DNA from: an uncultured Clostridium sp.
Lineage (GTDB): Bacteria > Bacillota > Clostridia > Oscillospirales > Acutalibacteraceae
Length of the DNA stretch: 55,826 nt
Direction of reading: 5' to 3'
NCBI GenBank assembly: GCA_958422185.1
Contig: CATZNW010000017.1
Coordinates: 1 to 55,826, forward strand
The position numbers and the translations under genes are program-made. How positions within the stretch are numbered: position 1 is the first letter of the stretch; the number at the start of each line of letters is the position of its first letter. Below, one piece after another: positions 7,776-16,688 of the stretch. Below the pieces are notes generated by a model that saw nothing but the letters and a program-made list of their open reading frames with translations, was not told the origin of the DNA and searched no databases.

Positions 7776-8642
7776 TTATCTGAGCGCGGCCTGACGTTCT
7801 TTCAGCAGATCGTCTTCTGCCCTGCCGCACATTATATATTCAAGCAGATCGCCCACGCATCCATGGTTGCAGTGGCACGCCTCATACTTGCAGATCTCAT
7901 GGATGGGTTTGGGAGCCTGACCGGCGCAGGCCGGCAGGCCGACTGTTTTCAGCATATCCCAGTCATTATAGTAATCGCCTATTGCGGCAACATGGCTTTT
8001 TTCTATTCCAAGCTTATCCGCAAGCCACATGATACCAACGCCTTTGTGCGTATCCTTTTGCAGCATTTCAAGGCTCCAAAGGGAGGAAGCCATGAAATTG
8101 GCGTCCGGATTTTCGTTTTTATCTATATATTTCTGGAGCTCGTTTATAGTTAAGGGGTTTGACCAGAATATAACCTTCATCCACCCCTCTTCAGGCACGT
8201 TATCTATATGTGTGACCTGATAGTGCGATTTGTCAAAATACATCTGCCCCCGGGAAAGCAGTCCGTTTTTCACTATATACACATAGTCATCAAAGAAAAT
8301 GCCTACATCCACACTGTGGCCGTGCGTATTGAACAGCTCACTGACCTCGCGCACAAATTCTCTGCCTTTAGGTCCTATAGTCTGCTTCCACAAAAGCTTT
8401 TCACGGCGGTAATCATAAACACCGGCACCGTTTACGATAATTGCCGGCTGATTGGCAGGGACCCTGTCATAATTTCTTTTCAGGCTTGAGATCATCCTGC
8501 CTGATGCAAGGGTAAAATTCCCGCCGAGCGAAGTAAATTTCTTTATAGCGTCATAGTTCCTTTTCGGCAGTTTTCTGAACTTATTATTAAGAGTACCGTC
8601 TATATCAGAAACAACAAGCCAGTTTTCAAAGGTTTTTGCCAT
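7776..8642 (-). CDS. Cof-type HAD-superfamily phosphatase
   Basis: 288 residues. HAD motif I is SDIDGTLN (about 9-16), motif II is the TLASGR segment, and a C2-type cap domain lies in the middle. Motifs III and IV are DTHKGVGIMWLADKLGI and AAIGDYYNDWDML. Such enzymes dephosphorylate sugar phosphates, nucleotides or pyridoxal phosphate; the substrate is not predictable here. The C-terminal stretch has clustered Cys and His (CKYEACHCNHGCVGDLLEY), which is unusual for the family and might bind a metal. ATG 8642 follows GGAGGAG. Neighbours are rluD and nfo. Confidence 0.88.
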   Translation of the reverse strand: MAKTFENWLVVSDIDGTLNNKFRKLPKRNYDAIKKFTSLGGNFTLASGRMISSLKRNYDRVPANQPAIIVNGAGVYDYRREKLLWKQTIGPKGREFVREVSELFNTHGHSVDVGIFFDDYVYIVKNGLLSRGQMYFDKSHYQVTHIDNVPEEGWMKVIFWSNPLTINELQKYIDKNENPDANFMASSLWSLEMLQKDTHKGVGIMWLADKLGIEKSHVAAIGDYYNDWDMLKTVGLPACAGQAPKPIHEICKYEACHCNHGCVGDLLEYIMCGRAEDDLLKERQAALR

Positions 8643-8669
8643 AGCGCTCCTCCTTTTTTGTTTATATCA

Positions 8670-9602
8670 TCACGGCCGGCAGCCGTTTTTTTCAAGTTTT
8701 GATAAAAAAGCGGTGAAATATTCCGGAAGTTCACTTTCAAACTGAAGCCACTCCCCGGTTATGGGATGCGCAAATCCTATCTGCTTTGCGTGCAGGCACT
8801 GGCCGTTCAATCCTTTTACCGGCTTTTTGGGACCATACACCTCGTCGCCGGCGATGGGATGGCCTATGTATGAAAGATGAACTCTGATCTGATGGGTCCG
8901 ACCGGTCTCAAGAGTACAGCGCAGGTAAGTAAAATCGCCATACCTTTTTATAACTTTAACATGCGTAACGGCAGGCTTCGAATTTTTATAGACCACTGCC
9001 ATTTTCTTTCTGTCCTTAGGATTTCTTCCGATTGGCTGAGAGACCGTAAATTCATCTTCTTTTATTTTTCCGTGCACCACGCATTCATACGCGCGCTCAA
9101 ACGAATGGTCCTTTATCTGATTCGCAAGTCCGGCGTGGGCACGGTCATTTTTTGCGACTATCAAAAGCCCTGACGTATCTTTATCTATCCTGTGAACAAT
9201 GCCGGGGCGCAGAACGCCGTTGATACCGCTCAGTGAGCTGCCGCAATGATATAAAAGCGCGTTTACAAGCGTACCGGTGTAATTGCCCGCGGCAGGATGA
9301 ACGACCATTCCTTTCGGCTTATTTACCACAAGCAGGTCATTATCCTCATACACGATATCAAGCGGAATATTTTCCGCCTTTGCCTCAAGCGGCACCGGTT
9401 CGGGAACAAGCACGCTTATAACATCTCCGCCGCGGCACTTGTAATTCTTGGCGGCGGGCGCGGAATTCACCGTTACGTTGCCCTGTTCCAGAAGTTTCGC
9501 GGAGGCTGAACGTGAAAGACCGTTTAAAGCGGAACTTAAATATTTATCGATCCTTTCACCGTCATTTTCGGGCGGAACATTAAGGATAAACGCGTCACTC
9601 AA
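8670..9602 (-). CDS. rluD: RluD-family 23S rRNA pseudouridine synthase
   Basis: 310 residues. The N-terminal S4 RNA-binding domain (about 14-75) is followed by the catalytic domain with VHRIDKDTSGLLIVAKND, whose Asp is the conserved nucleophile, and TGRTHQIRVH. The start is TTG at 9602, spaced 9 nt from AAGGAGG; it overlaps the lspA stop by 8 bp, the classic lspA-rluD coupling. Which rRNA uridines it modifies cannot be read from sequence; the name follows the best-known member of this lspA-linked group (YlyB in Bacillus). Confidence 0.92.
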   Translation of the reverse strand: MSDAFILNVPPENDGERIDKYLSSALNGLSRSASAKLLEQGNVTVNSAPAAKNYKCRGGDVISVLVPEPVPLEAKAENIPLDIVYEDNDLLVVNKPKGMVVHPAAGNYTGTLVNALLYHCGSSLSGINGVLRPGIVHRIDKDTSGLLIVAKNDRAHAGLANQIKDHSFERAYECVVHGKIKEDEFTVSQPIGRNPKDRKKMAVVYKNSKPAVTHVKVIKRYGDFTYLRCTLETGRTHQIRVHLSYIGHPIAGDEVYGPKKPVKGLNGQCLHAKQIGFAHPITGEWLQFESELPEYFTAFLSKLEKNGCRP

Positions 9603-10077
9603 CGGTTTTATCCTCCTTTTTAATCAAATCGGAAATAAGATATAGGATAAGCGATGCCGCGCCGAGCGTTACGGCGCAGTCCGCTATATTAAAGATTGCA
9701 AAATCAACAAAAACCGGTTCGATAAAATCCACAACATAGCCGTAAAAGATTCTGTCTATCAGATTGCCGATCCCGCCGGCGCAGACTACTCCGAGGCTCC
9801 AGTAAAGCCAAAGCGGTCTGCACCTGTTTGAAAAAAGATACCAAAGGATGCCGATACACACAACTGCAGTGACCGCAACGAACACCCACCTGGCGCCGCT
9901 GAGCATGGAAAATGCCATGCCGGTATTTTCAGAATAATTAAAACGCACAACTCCCTCTATAAAATTGACGGGCTCACTGCCTTTAAAATATTTAACTGCA
10001 AGGAATTTTGTGATCTGGTCAAAAGCCGTTATCAGAATGATCATAACGGCGCACCAGACATGCTTTTTTGTGTGCAT
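9595..10077 (-). CDS. lspA: Lipoprotein signal peptidase (signal peptidase II)
   Basis: 160 residues with four transmembrane helices. The two catalytic aspartates lie in NLIDRIFYGYVVDF and FAIFNIADCAV, both classic for the family, and the ENTGMAFSM motif is present. It removes the signal peptide of lipid-modified prolipoproteins, which would include the small lipoprotein encoded four genes downstream. ATG 10077 follows GGAGG. The order ileS-lspA-rluD is the usual one, although a terminator separates ileS from lspA here. Confidence 0.96.
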   Translation of the reverse strand: MHTKKHVWCAVMIILITAFDQITKFLAVKYFKGSEPVNFIEGVVRFNYSENTGMAFSMLSGARWVFVAVTAVVCIGILWYLFSNRCRPLWLYWSLGVVCAGGIGNLIDRIFYGYVVDFIEPVFVDFAIFNIADCAVTLGAASLILYLISDLIKKEDKTVE

Positions 10078-10109
10078 AACTACCTCCGGATCTTAAAACG
10101 CCAAACAGG

Positions 10110-10136
10110 CAAAAGAGGGGTGTTTTGCGCCCCTCT
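10110..10136 (-). terminator. Terminator between ileS and lspA
   Basis: Minus strand stem AGAGGGG / CCCCTCT followed by TTTTG. It lies 20 bp past the ileS stop and marks the likely end of the long miaB-to-ileS transcript. Read-through or a separate promoter would be needed for lspA. Confidence 0.75.
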
Positions 10137-10155
10137 CTGAAATTTGAAAAATTGA

Positions 10156-12951
10156 TTATTTGCCCTCTTCGGCAAGTACCGTCGCACAGTGAGCACAAAG
10201 ATGTGGATGTGTCTCATCGCTGCCAACTGTTTCCGAGAATTTCCAGCAGCGTTCGCACTTTTCGCCTTTTGCAGGCTGAACGCCTACGGAAAGCCCCTCA
10301 ACTTCGCCGTCAAGCGGCTGTTTTTCATCCGTTACCGTTACGCCGGAGGTAATGAATATTTCCGGAAGTGCATTTTCAACTGACTTCAGGAAATCATAAA
10401 GCTCGCCGCCTGCACCCAGAACGATATGCGCCTCCAGCGATTTGCCGATCTTCTTTTCGTTTCGTGCGATCTCAAGCGCTTTCTGAACGTCTACACGCAC
10501 TTTATGGATCTTATCCCATTTTTCCATAAAGCCGCTGTCCGTGCTGATAAAATCAGCGCTCGGAATATCGTTGAAAAGCGGGGACTGAGGATCCCTTGAC
10601 TTGTCATGCGGCATAAATCTCCATATCTCATCAGCTGTAAACGCAAGGATAGGCGTGAGCAGCAGAGTGAGTGAATCCAGGATCTTGTAAAGCACCGTCT
10701 GCGCCGCCCTGCGGGTTTTTGAAGTGCTAACGGAAGTGTAAAGCCTGTCTTTAAGCACGTCAAAATAGAAATTGCTCATATCAACAACGCAGAAGTTATG
10801 GATAGCGTGCGCCGCGGTATGGTATTCATAGATCTCATAACCCTTGCGGGCGGTATCTATAACCTCATCCAGTTTCATAAGAGCGTATTTATCAAGCTCT
10901 TCAAGCTCATCATTTGGTAGCATATCCTTGTCCGGATCAAAATCATAAAGATTACCAAGGCAGAAACGCGCCGTATTTCTGATCTTTCTGTAATTATCAG
11001 AAAGCTGCTTTAAGATATCCTTGCTGATCCTGATATCCGCATGGTAATCCGAAGAAGCCACCCACAGACGGAGGATATCCGCGCCATACTGCTTGATGAT
11101 ATCCTGAGGATCAATGCCGTTTCCGAGGGATTTGGACATTTTTTTGCCCTCGCCATCCACAGTCCAGCCGTGAGTCACAATCTGCTTAAACGGAGCACCG
11201 CTGCCGCCCGCGACTGAAGTTAAAAGAGATGACTGGAACCAGCCTCTGTACTGATCTGCGCCCTCAAGATAAACATCGGCGGGACGCTTTAAATAATCGC
11301 GGTTTTTGAGTACGGCCGCATGTGTGGAGCCTGAATCGAACCAGACGTCCATAATATCCGTTTCCTTATCGAAGCCCTCGGAAGCGCCGCAGTGCGGGCA
11401 CTGGTATCCGTCCGGAAGGAAATATTCGGCGTCATGAGCAAACCACGCATCCGAACCTTCCTTGCCAAAGATCTCGGAAACCTTCATCATAATATCGTTA
11501 TCTATGATCTCCTTGCCGCATTTTTTGCAGTATACAACAGGGATAGGAACGCCCCATTTTCTCTGACGTGAAATACACCAGTCCGCACGCTCGCGGATCA
11601 TGCTCTGAAGGCGGTCCTTGCCCCATGCCGGGTACCACTCAACGTCTTCTGAAGCCTTGATCGCATCTTCCTTAAAATCGTCTACCGAGCAGAACCACTG
11701 TGAGGTTGCCCTGAAGATTATGGGCTTATGACAGCGCCAGCAATGAGGATACTGGTGAATTATCTTTTGAAGCGCAAAGAGATTTCCTGTTTTTTCCAGG
11801 TGTTCTGCGATCGGCTTGTTTGCCTCCTGGGTTGTGAGGCCCGCAAACTGACCGGCCTCCTCTGTTAATCTTCCGTGTGCATCAACCGGCACTACAACAG
11901 GAAGTTCGGGATAATTCTTGCATACAACAAAGTCCTCAACGCCGTGACCCGGTGCAGTATGAACGCAGCCCGTACCGCTTTCCAGTGTAACGTGATCACC
12001 AACGATAACAAGTGAGATCCTGTCTATAAACGGATGGCGGCATTTGATATACTCAAGATCCCTGCCCATAATTGTACCAAGCGTTTCATATTCCGTTATG
12101 CCCCTGGCCTCCATAGCAGAAGCGGCAAGTTCAGTTGCCATTACATAATATTCATCTTCGCTTTTGATAAGCGAGTATTCAAAATCAGGACCTACACATA
12201 TTGCCACGTTTGCCGGCAGAGTCCATGTTGTTGTAGTCCATATTACAAAATAGGTCTTGCTGAGGTCCGCACCCATGGCAATGAGCTTGCCAAGGTCATC
12301 CTCAACATTGAATTTTACATAGATTGAATGGCACGGATCCTCTGCATATTCGATCTCCGCCTCCGCAAGGGCAGTATTACAGTCCGGGCACCAATATACA
12401 GGCTTTAATCCCTTATAGATATAACCCTTTGTTGCCATTGAGGCAAACACCTTTATCTGCTCCGCCTCAAAATCTTTGGTGAGGGTGATATACGGATTAT
12501 CCCATTCGCCGATAACGCCCAGGCGCTTGAAGCTCTCCCTTTGCATATCAACATAGCCGAGAGCAGTATCACGGCAGATCTTTCGGAGTTCAAGATCAGA
12601 AATATTGCTTTGGGCAGTGATATGGGCTTCTTTTCTTGCCTTAAGTTCCGTAGGAAGACCGTGGGTATCCCATCCGGGAACATAGGGGGATTTATAGCCC
12701 GTCATATTCTTATACCTTACAATAAAATCCTTTAAAGTCTTATTGAGGGCATGGCCTATATGAATATCACCGTTGGCATACGGCGGGCCGTCATGCAGGA
12801 TAAACAGAGGTTTGCCCTCATTATGCAACATAAGATTCTCGTAAAGCTTATTATCATACCAGCCCTTAAGGATCTCCGGCTCACGCTGAGGGAGATTGGC
12901 CCTCATTGGGAAATCCGTTTTCATCATATTTAAAGTATCTTTATAGTCCAT
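10156..12951 (-). CDS. ileS: Isoleucyl-tRNA synthetase
   Basis: 931 residues from ATG 12951. AAAGG lies 12 nt upstream, somewhat far; in-frame TTG codons at 12963 and 12960 are alternatives. Class I landmarks: GDIHIGHALNKT (HIGH), the CP1 editing domain with WTTTTWTLPAN, and KKMSKSLGNG (KMSKS). There are two metal-binding sites, an internal CKKCGKE...CPHCG and the C-terminal CERCWKF...CAHC. It charges tRNA-Ile and edits valine. It follows divIVA by 23 bp, so there is no room for the T-box leader that controls ileS in many Firmicutes; expression must depend on the long upstream transcript. Confidence 0.98.
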   Translation of the reverse strand: MDYKDTLNMMKTDFPMRANLPQREPEILKGWYDNKLYENLMLHNEGKPLFILHDGPPYANGDIHIGHALNKTLKDFIVRYKNMTGYKSPYVPGWDTHGLPTELKARKEAHITAQSNISDLELRKICRDTALGYVDMQRESFKRLGVIGEWDNPYITLTKDFEAEQIKVFASMATKGYIYKGLKPVYWCPDCNTALAEAEIEYAEDPCHSIYVKFNVEDDLGKLIAMGADLSKTYFVIWTTTTWTLPANVAICVGPDFEYSLIKSEDEYYVMATELAASAMEARGITEYETLGTIMGRDLEYIKCRHPFIDRISLVIVGDHVTLESGTGCVHTAPGHGVEDFVVCKNYPELPVVVPVDAHGRLTEEAGQFAGLTTQEANKPIAEHLEKTGNLFALQKIIHQYPHCWRCHKPIIFRATSQWFCSVDDFKEDAIKASEDVEWYPAWGKDRLQSMIRERADWCISRQRKWGVPIPVVYCKKCGKEIIDNDIMMKVSEIFGKEGSDAWFAHDAEYFLPDGYQCPHCGASEGFDKETDIMDVWFDSGSTHAAVLKNRDYLKRPADVYLEGADQYRGWFQSSLLTSVAGGSGAPFKQIVTHGWTVDGEGKKMSKSLGNGIDPQDIIKQYGADILRLWVASSDYHADIRISKDILKQLSDNYRKIRNTARFCLGNLYDFDPDKDMLPNDELEELDKYALMKLDEVIDTARKGYEIYEYHTAAHAIHNFCVVDMSNFYFDVLKDRLYTSVSTSKTRRAAQTVLYKILDSLTLLLTPILAFTADEIWRFMPHDKSRDPQSPLFNDIPSADFISTDSGFMEKWDKIHKVRVDVQKALEIARNEKKIGKSLEAHIVLGAGGELYDFLKSVENALPEIFITSGVTVTDEKQPLDGEVEGLSVGVQPAKGEKCERCWKFSETVGSDETHPHLCAHCATVLAEEGK

Positions 12952-12974
12952 TTCAATCAACAACCTTTATGTAA

Positions 12975-14186
12975 TTATTTTCTTTTTTTCTTAAAAAATC
13001 CCTTAAACTTAACGCCGCCGTCATCTTCCTCCTCATCATAGTCATCCGGTGGAACAAGGCTTATTTTTTCATTCGTTCTTACTCCCTCGGGCTTGACATG
13101 AAAGAAATCCTCAAAAGGGAGATGCTGTTCCTCTTCTTTTGTGACGGGGGATTCCATTTCCGGATCTTCGTTTATTTCGGTCACAGAGTCATCATCTGCG
13201 GAAGGATCCTGAGAGAACGCGTCGATAGCGTCATGCACGTCCGTTTCCTCTTCTGGTGTCTCCTCTTCTTTGTCTGAGATCTCCTCAAGCTCATATTCAA
13301 CGTCAGAATCTTCTGTTTCCTCATTATCGTATTCAGAGATATCGTCGTTATTCTGCAACTGCTGCTCGGATATGTCGGCAGCCGCCTCATCTGCTTCCGG
13401 CTCCGGGTCCTCTTCCTCGGTAAGATGTTCTTCCTCTTCGGCAATATCCTGCTCTATCTCATCTATTTTAGCGGACACACTTTCAATATTCTGCTGCGTT
13501 TCATCTATTTTTTCTTCTATTTCCTCTGTATCTGCGGAAACAGGCGCTTCCATCATATCCGACAGCTTTTCGAGCTGAGCCTCATAAAGAGCCACGAGCC
13601 TATCCTTGAATGAATCCGCCTCTTTTTTAAGATTATTCGTTAAATTATCATAATAATCCTTTTCATCCTTTGATTTGGAAAGCAGTTCCTGAGAAATATT
13701 TTTTGCCTCGGTCAAAAGAGCTGCGGCGTCCGCCTTCGCGTCCGCAATCTCCTTTTGCGCTTTTTCGTTTGCCTCGTTCAGGATCGCCTCTGCCGCATCA
13801 GCTTTTTCCTTGGTAATCTGGGATGCGTATTCGCGGGCTTCAGAAATGATCTTTTCTGCTTTTGCTTTCGCGTCCATAACGGTATTCTGAACGGTTTTGG
13901 CACTGTCTTCAAGCAGCTTTTCGGATTTTTCCTTCGCCTCTTTTTCAACCTTTGACGCAGCCTTCTGGGCGGTTAAAAGGGTATCCTTTATTGAATCTTC
14001 CTCCGCTCTGTATTCCTCGATTTTTGCGGCAAGAATCTCCATTTTTCTGTAAAGCTCTTTATTTTCGTCATATATAGCAGAAAAAGACTCTTCTATCTGC
14101 TGCAGGAATCCATTCGTTTCATCTATGTCATAACCGTGAGACGCGGTTGAAAGCACTTTATCCTTGATCTGGCTCGGCGTGATCAT
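12975..14186 (-). CDS. divIVA: DivIVA-domain division/polarity protein
   Basis: 403 residues, much longer than Bacillus DivIVA. The N-terminal membrane-targeting domain (about 1-60) is ITPSQIKDKVLSTASHGYDI, then DETNGFLQQIEESF. A long coiled coil rich in Ala, Glu and Lys spans about 40-215. The rest is a strongly acidic, probably disordered region and the tail ends in a basic patch (FKGFFKKKRK). DivIVA marks curved membrane at septa and poles. The basic C-terminus after an acidic linker could contact the membrane or nucleic acid; that is speculation. ATG 14186 follows GAGAGGAG. Confidence 0.92.
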   Translation of the reverse strand: MITPSQIKDKVLSTASHGYDIDETNGFLQQIEESFSAIYDENKELYRKMEILAAKIEEYRAEEDSIKDTLLTAQKAASKVEKEAKEKSEKLLEDSAKTVQNTVMDAKAKAEKIISEAREYASQITKEKADAAEAILNEANEKAQKEIADAKADAAALLTEAKNISQELLSKSKDEKDYYDNLTNNLKKEADSFKDRLVALYEAQLEKLSDMMEAPVSADTEEIEEKIDETQQNIESVSAKIDEIEQDIAEEEEHLTEEEDPEPEADEAAADISEQQLQNNDDISEYDNEETEDSDVEYELEEISDKEEETPEEETDVHDAIDAFSQDPSADDDSVTEINEDPEMESPVTKEEEQHLPFEDFFHVKPEGVRTNEKISLVPPDDYDEEEDDGGVKFKGFFKKKRK

Positions 14187-14210
14187 ATTCTATTCTCCTC
14201 TCTTTTATTA

Positions 14211-14699
14211 TCAGTACATAATCATTCCGTTGTTTTCAAGTTCATCGATCAGATCGCCCATAACGTCCACGTTATAAGGCGTTATTATGTATGTGCTGTT
14301 TGCCACTCTTTTTATCTGCCCGTTATTTGCATATGCAACGCCGCTTAAAAAATCCAGCAGCCTGCGGGCAATATCCCTGTTTGTAGATTCAAGATTCAGC
14401 ACGACCGTTCTTTTTTCGTTAAGATTATCTCCTATTGCGGCGGCCTCTTCAAACCTTTCAGGTTTAACCAGAACCACCTGGAGCTGAGCGGTGGTGTGAA
14501 TATTCATGACCTTATCGTTTTCCGCCCTTGTGCGGTGGATCCTTTCCGGCTTTTCCTCCTTGGGCACCCTTACGCTTTTATGCTTTTCCCTCTTTGGGGG
14601 GGCAGGCATCGGATAGGACGAATTATCCTCATAAAAATCATCAAACTCATCGTCGTCATTCTCGCGTATGATATCCGCGAACTTATCAAAAATTCCCAT
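14211..14699 (-). CDS. sepF: Cell division protein SepF
   Basis: 162 residues. The short N-terminal amphipathic helix MGIFDKFADII suits membrane binding. An acidic, charged linker follows, and the SepF core is at about 70-162 (VMNIHTTAQLQVVLVKPERF, LNLESTNRDIARRLLDFLSG, GQIKRVANSTYIITP). SepF tethers FtsZ to the membrane and organises the Z ring. ATG 14699 follows TAGGAGG. It sits between yggS and divIVA as in the ylm cluster, but only 24 bp separate it from divIVA, so ylmG and ylmH are absent here. Confidence 0.95.
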   Translation of the reverse strand: MGIFDKFADIIRENDDDEFDDFYEDNSSYPMPAPPKREKHKSVRVPKEEKPERIHRTRAENDKVMNIHTTAQLQVVLVKPERFEEAAAIGDNLNEKRTVVLNLESTNRDIARRLLDFLSGVAYANNGQIKRVANSTYIITPYNVDVMGDLIDELENNGMIMY

Positions 14700-14710
14700 A
14701 AAGAAGCCTC

Positions 14711-15439
14711 CTAATTATATTTTCTGGCTCCGAATATCGCAGAGCCTACCCTAACTATATTGGAGCCTTCTGCTATGGCGGCAGGATAATCGGCGCTCAT
14801 GCCCATAGAGAGTATCTCCATATCTATATTATCTATTTTTTTATCTTTAATGTCAATGAAATATTGCCTTACCCGGGAAAAATAGCGGCGGGCCTCATCA
14901 ACGCTGTCACAAATCGGAGGAATAGCCATAAGGCCCCTGATCTTTATTGCCGGCAATTCGGATATCTGATACAGGGTATCCATCAGTTCCTGCGGCATAA
15001 TTCCGCTTTTGCTTTCCTCCTGCCCTATATTTACCTCTGCAAGGCACTGGGTAACGATGCCTTGCGCCGCGGAAACGCGCGAGATCTCCTTCGCAAGCTT
15101 AAAGGAGGAAACGGATTCGATCATATCCACCTCGCCGACAATCTGGCGCACTTTATTTGTTTGCAGGTGCCCTATAAGATGCTTTTCCACGCCGCTCAAT
15201 TCAAGATCGTCTCTTTTTCCGAGATACTCCTGAACTCTGTTTTCGCCTATAAGATCCGCGCCAAGCTCAATGGCCCTGTTGATATAAGGCGGCTCCACCG
15301 TTTTGGTAACGCACATAAGGCGAACGTCCTTTTCGGACCGTCCCGCCTTAACGGCGCATTCCCTGACATCATCAAGAATACGCCTGTAATTCTCTTCAAC
15401 GGATCTCATTCTCTGCTCATCAATTATATACTTCCCCAT
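14711..15439 (-). CDS. yggS: YggS-family pyridoxal phosphate homeostasis protein
   Basis: 242 residues from ATG 15439, which has AAAGGAG 7 nt upstream; an in-frame start at 15475 would lie inside the preceding gene. The fold is the alanine-racemase-like TIM barrel. The PLP lysine is in LMCVTKTVEPP, followed by GENRVQEYLGK, HLIGHLQTNKV and the phosphate-binding SMGMSADYPAAIAEGSNIVR with VGSAIFG. It buffers the cofactor and affects amino-acid balance. It overlaps the upstream gene by 20 bp and precedes sepF by 11 bp (ylmE-ylmF order). Confidence 0.95.
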   Translation of the reverse strand: MGKYIIDEQRMRSVEENYRRILDDVRECAVKAGRSEKDVRLMCVTKTVEPPYINRAIELGADLIGENRVQEYLGKRDDLELSGVEKHLIGHLQTNKVRQIVGEVDMIESVSSFKLAKEISRVSAAQGIVTQCLAEVNIGQEESKSGIMPQELMDTLYQISELPAIKIRGLMAIPPICDSVDEARRYFSRVRQYFIDIKDKKIDNIDMEILSMGMSADYPAAIAEGSNIVRVGSAIFGARKYN

Positions 15440-16688
15440 CGTGCAGCTCCTTTCCCTGAATGATGATCTGGTCATAAAGTTTAATGCCGTTTTCCGATTC
15501 CGGATCGTAACTGAGCATTACGTAATCCCCGTCCGTATACAACACATCCGCGCTACGCCATTCCACTACCGACGCCACCAGAGCGTAAACACCCCTTTCG
15601 CCGTTTTCATTGACATGAACGGCAGCGGACGGCATCCGGATACCGGTGTATGCGTTTACACGGATCTCTATGTTTGCAAGGCGCATGGAAACCGTATCAC
15701 TGTTGATCTCGTCGCAGGAGAGGACCAGCACCGTTTGCTCCTGTCCGAGTTCGGGCTCCGCCCCGCTTATGATCTCACAGCTGTAAACACTGTCCGTACC
15801 CGAAACGGCAACATCTATATCATCTCCGTTTTCAAGACCGTTTACTGCGTCCGCACTTACTGACGCGCAAAAATACCACTCAAAATCCGTGATAAGCTTG
15901 CCTGTATTCTGAACGGGCTGTGCATTCTGCGCCTGCCGGATCCACGAATCAAACGTATCCGTATCAAGATCTTCTATATTGTCATAATCAAAAACTTCCT
16001 CCAGCCCGTCCGTATATTCGGAAAACACACCGGACTCATCAGCGGTTATGCTGCCTGTAGGCTGATTTGCGCTTATATTCAGCGCGTTCATTTTATCTTC
16101 CGTCTCTCTCATCACCGCAGAAAAATCAATATTCTTGCCTATAAGGATCTGACGGCGCGTAAATCTGTCATTAAGTTCCGCCGCATTTTCGTTAACGGCG
16201 CTTAGATCCAGCGCTGCTCCCACGCGTATGTATTCGTTGATATTTTCAATAATGCTTTCATCCAGCGATTCAACATCAGTGACCTGACCGACAGACTGAC
16301 TTTCCATATCCGAATAATATCTTAGATCGTTTTCCAGATCAAGATACTGCGAATAGGCAGAAGCTGCCTCCTGTGAATGAAACGTGAGCGCAATTTCTCC
16401 GCCTTTAACGACCTTTTCACAGTCATCCACCGAAGAGACCGTTACAGCGCCCGAACTGCCCTGAACAACATGTTCGTCCCTTACCACAAGTGCGTCCGCC
16501 TCAATCGTATCATAAACAGTTGAGGTAAGCGCCGTCTGTGTTTTCAGGCTCACGTTAAACGCGCCGTACAGCTCGACCGCCACATAGATCACGATGAGCG
16601 CAACAACAAAAATCATTGCGACATTTTGCTTTTGCGCCGGTGAAAGCCTTATCTTTTTTTCTGTTTTTGCATTTTCACGATTTGCCAT
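15420..16688 (-). CDS. HlyD-like membrane-anchored protein of the ylm cluster
   Basis: 422 residues. One transmembrane segment near the N-terminus (about 27-46, AMIFVVALIVIYVAVELYGA) is followed by an extracellular domain that starts with a beta-barrel-like strand pattern (EADALVVRDEHVV...GAVTVSSVDDCEKVVKGGEIAL). A helical part rich in Asp and Glu and a second beta section follow. The layout resembles adaptor proteins of the HlyD/RND type, but no transporter lies next to it. Similar genes occur upstream of yggS-sepF in Clostridia, which hints at a role in envelope or division; this is context only. It overlaps miaA by 14 bp. Confidence 0.75.
   Translation of the reverse strand: MANRENAKTEKKIRLSPAQKQNVAMIFVVALIVIYVAVELYGAFNVSLKTQTALTSTVYDTIEADALVVRDEHVVQGSSGAVTVSSVDDCEKVVKGGEIALTFHSQEAASAYSQYLDLENDLRYYSDMESQSVGQVTDVESLDESIIENINEYIRVGAALDLSAVNENAAELNDRFTRRQILIGKNIDFSAVMRETEDKMNALNISANQPTGSITADESGVFSEYTDGLEEVFDYDNIEDLDTDTFDSWIRQAQNAQPVQNTGKLITDFEWYFCASVSADAVNGLENGDDIDVAVSGTDSVYSCEIISGAEPELGQEQTVLVLSCDEINSDTVSMRLANIEIRVNAYTGIRMPSAAVHVNENGERGVYALVASVVEWRSADVLYTDGDYVMLSYDPESENGIKLYDQIIIQGKELHDGEVYN

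Noticed and set aside
12952..12974. T-box leader for ileS
   Set aside because: Only 23 bp separate divIVA and ileS; there is no room for specifier and antiterminator elements.
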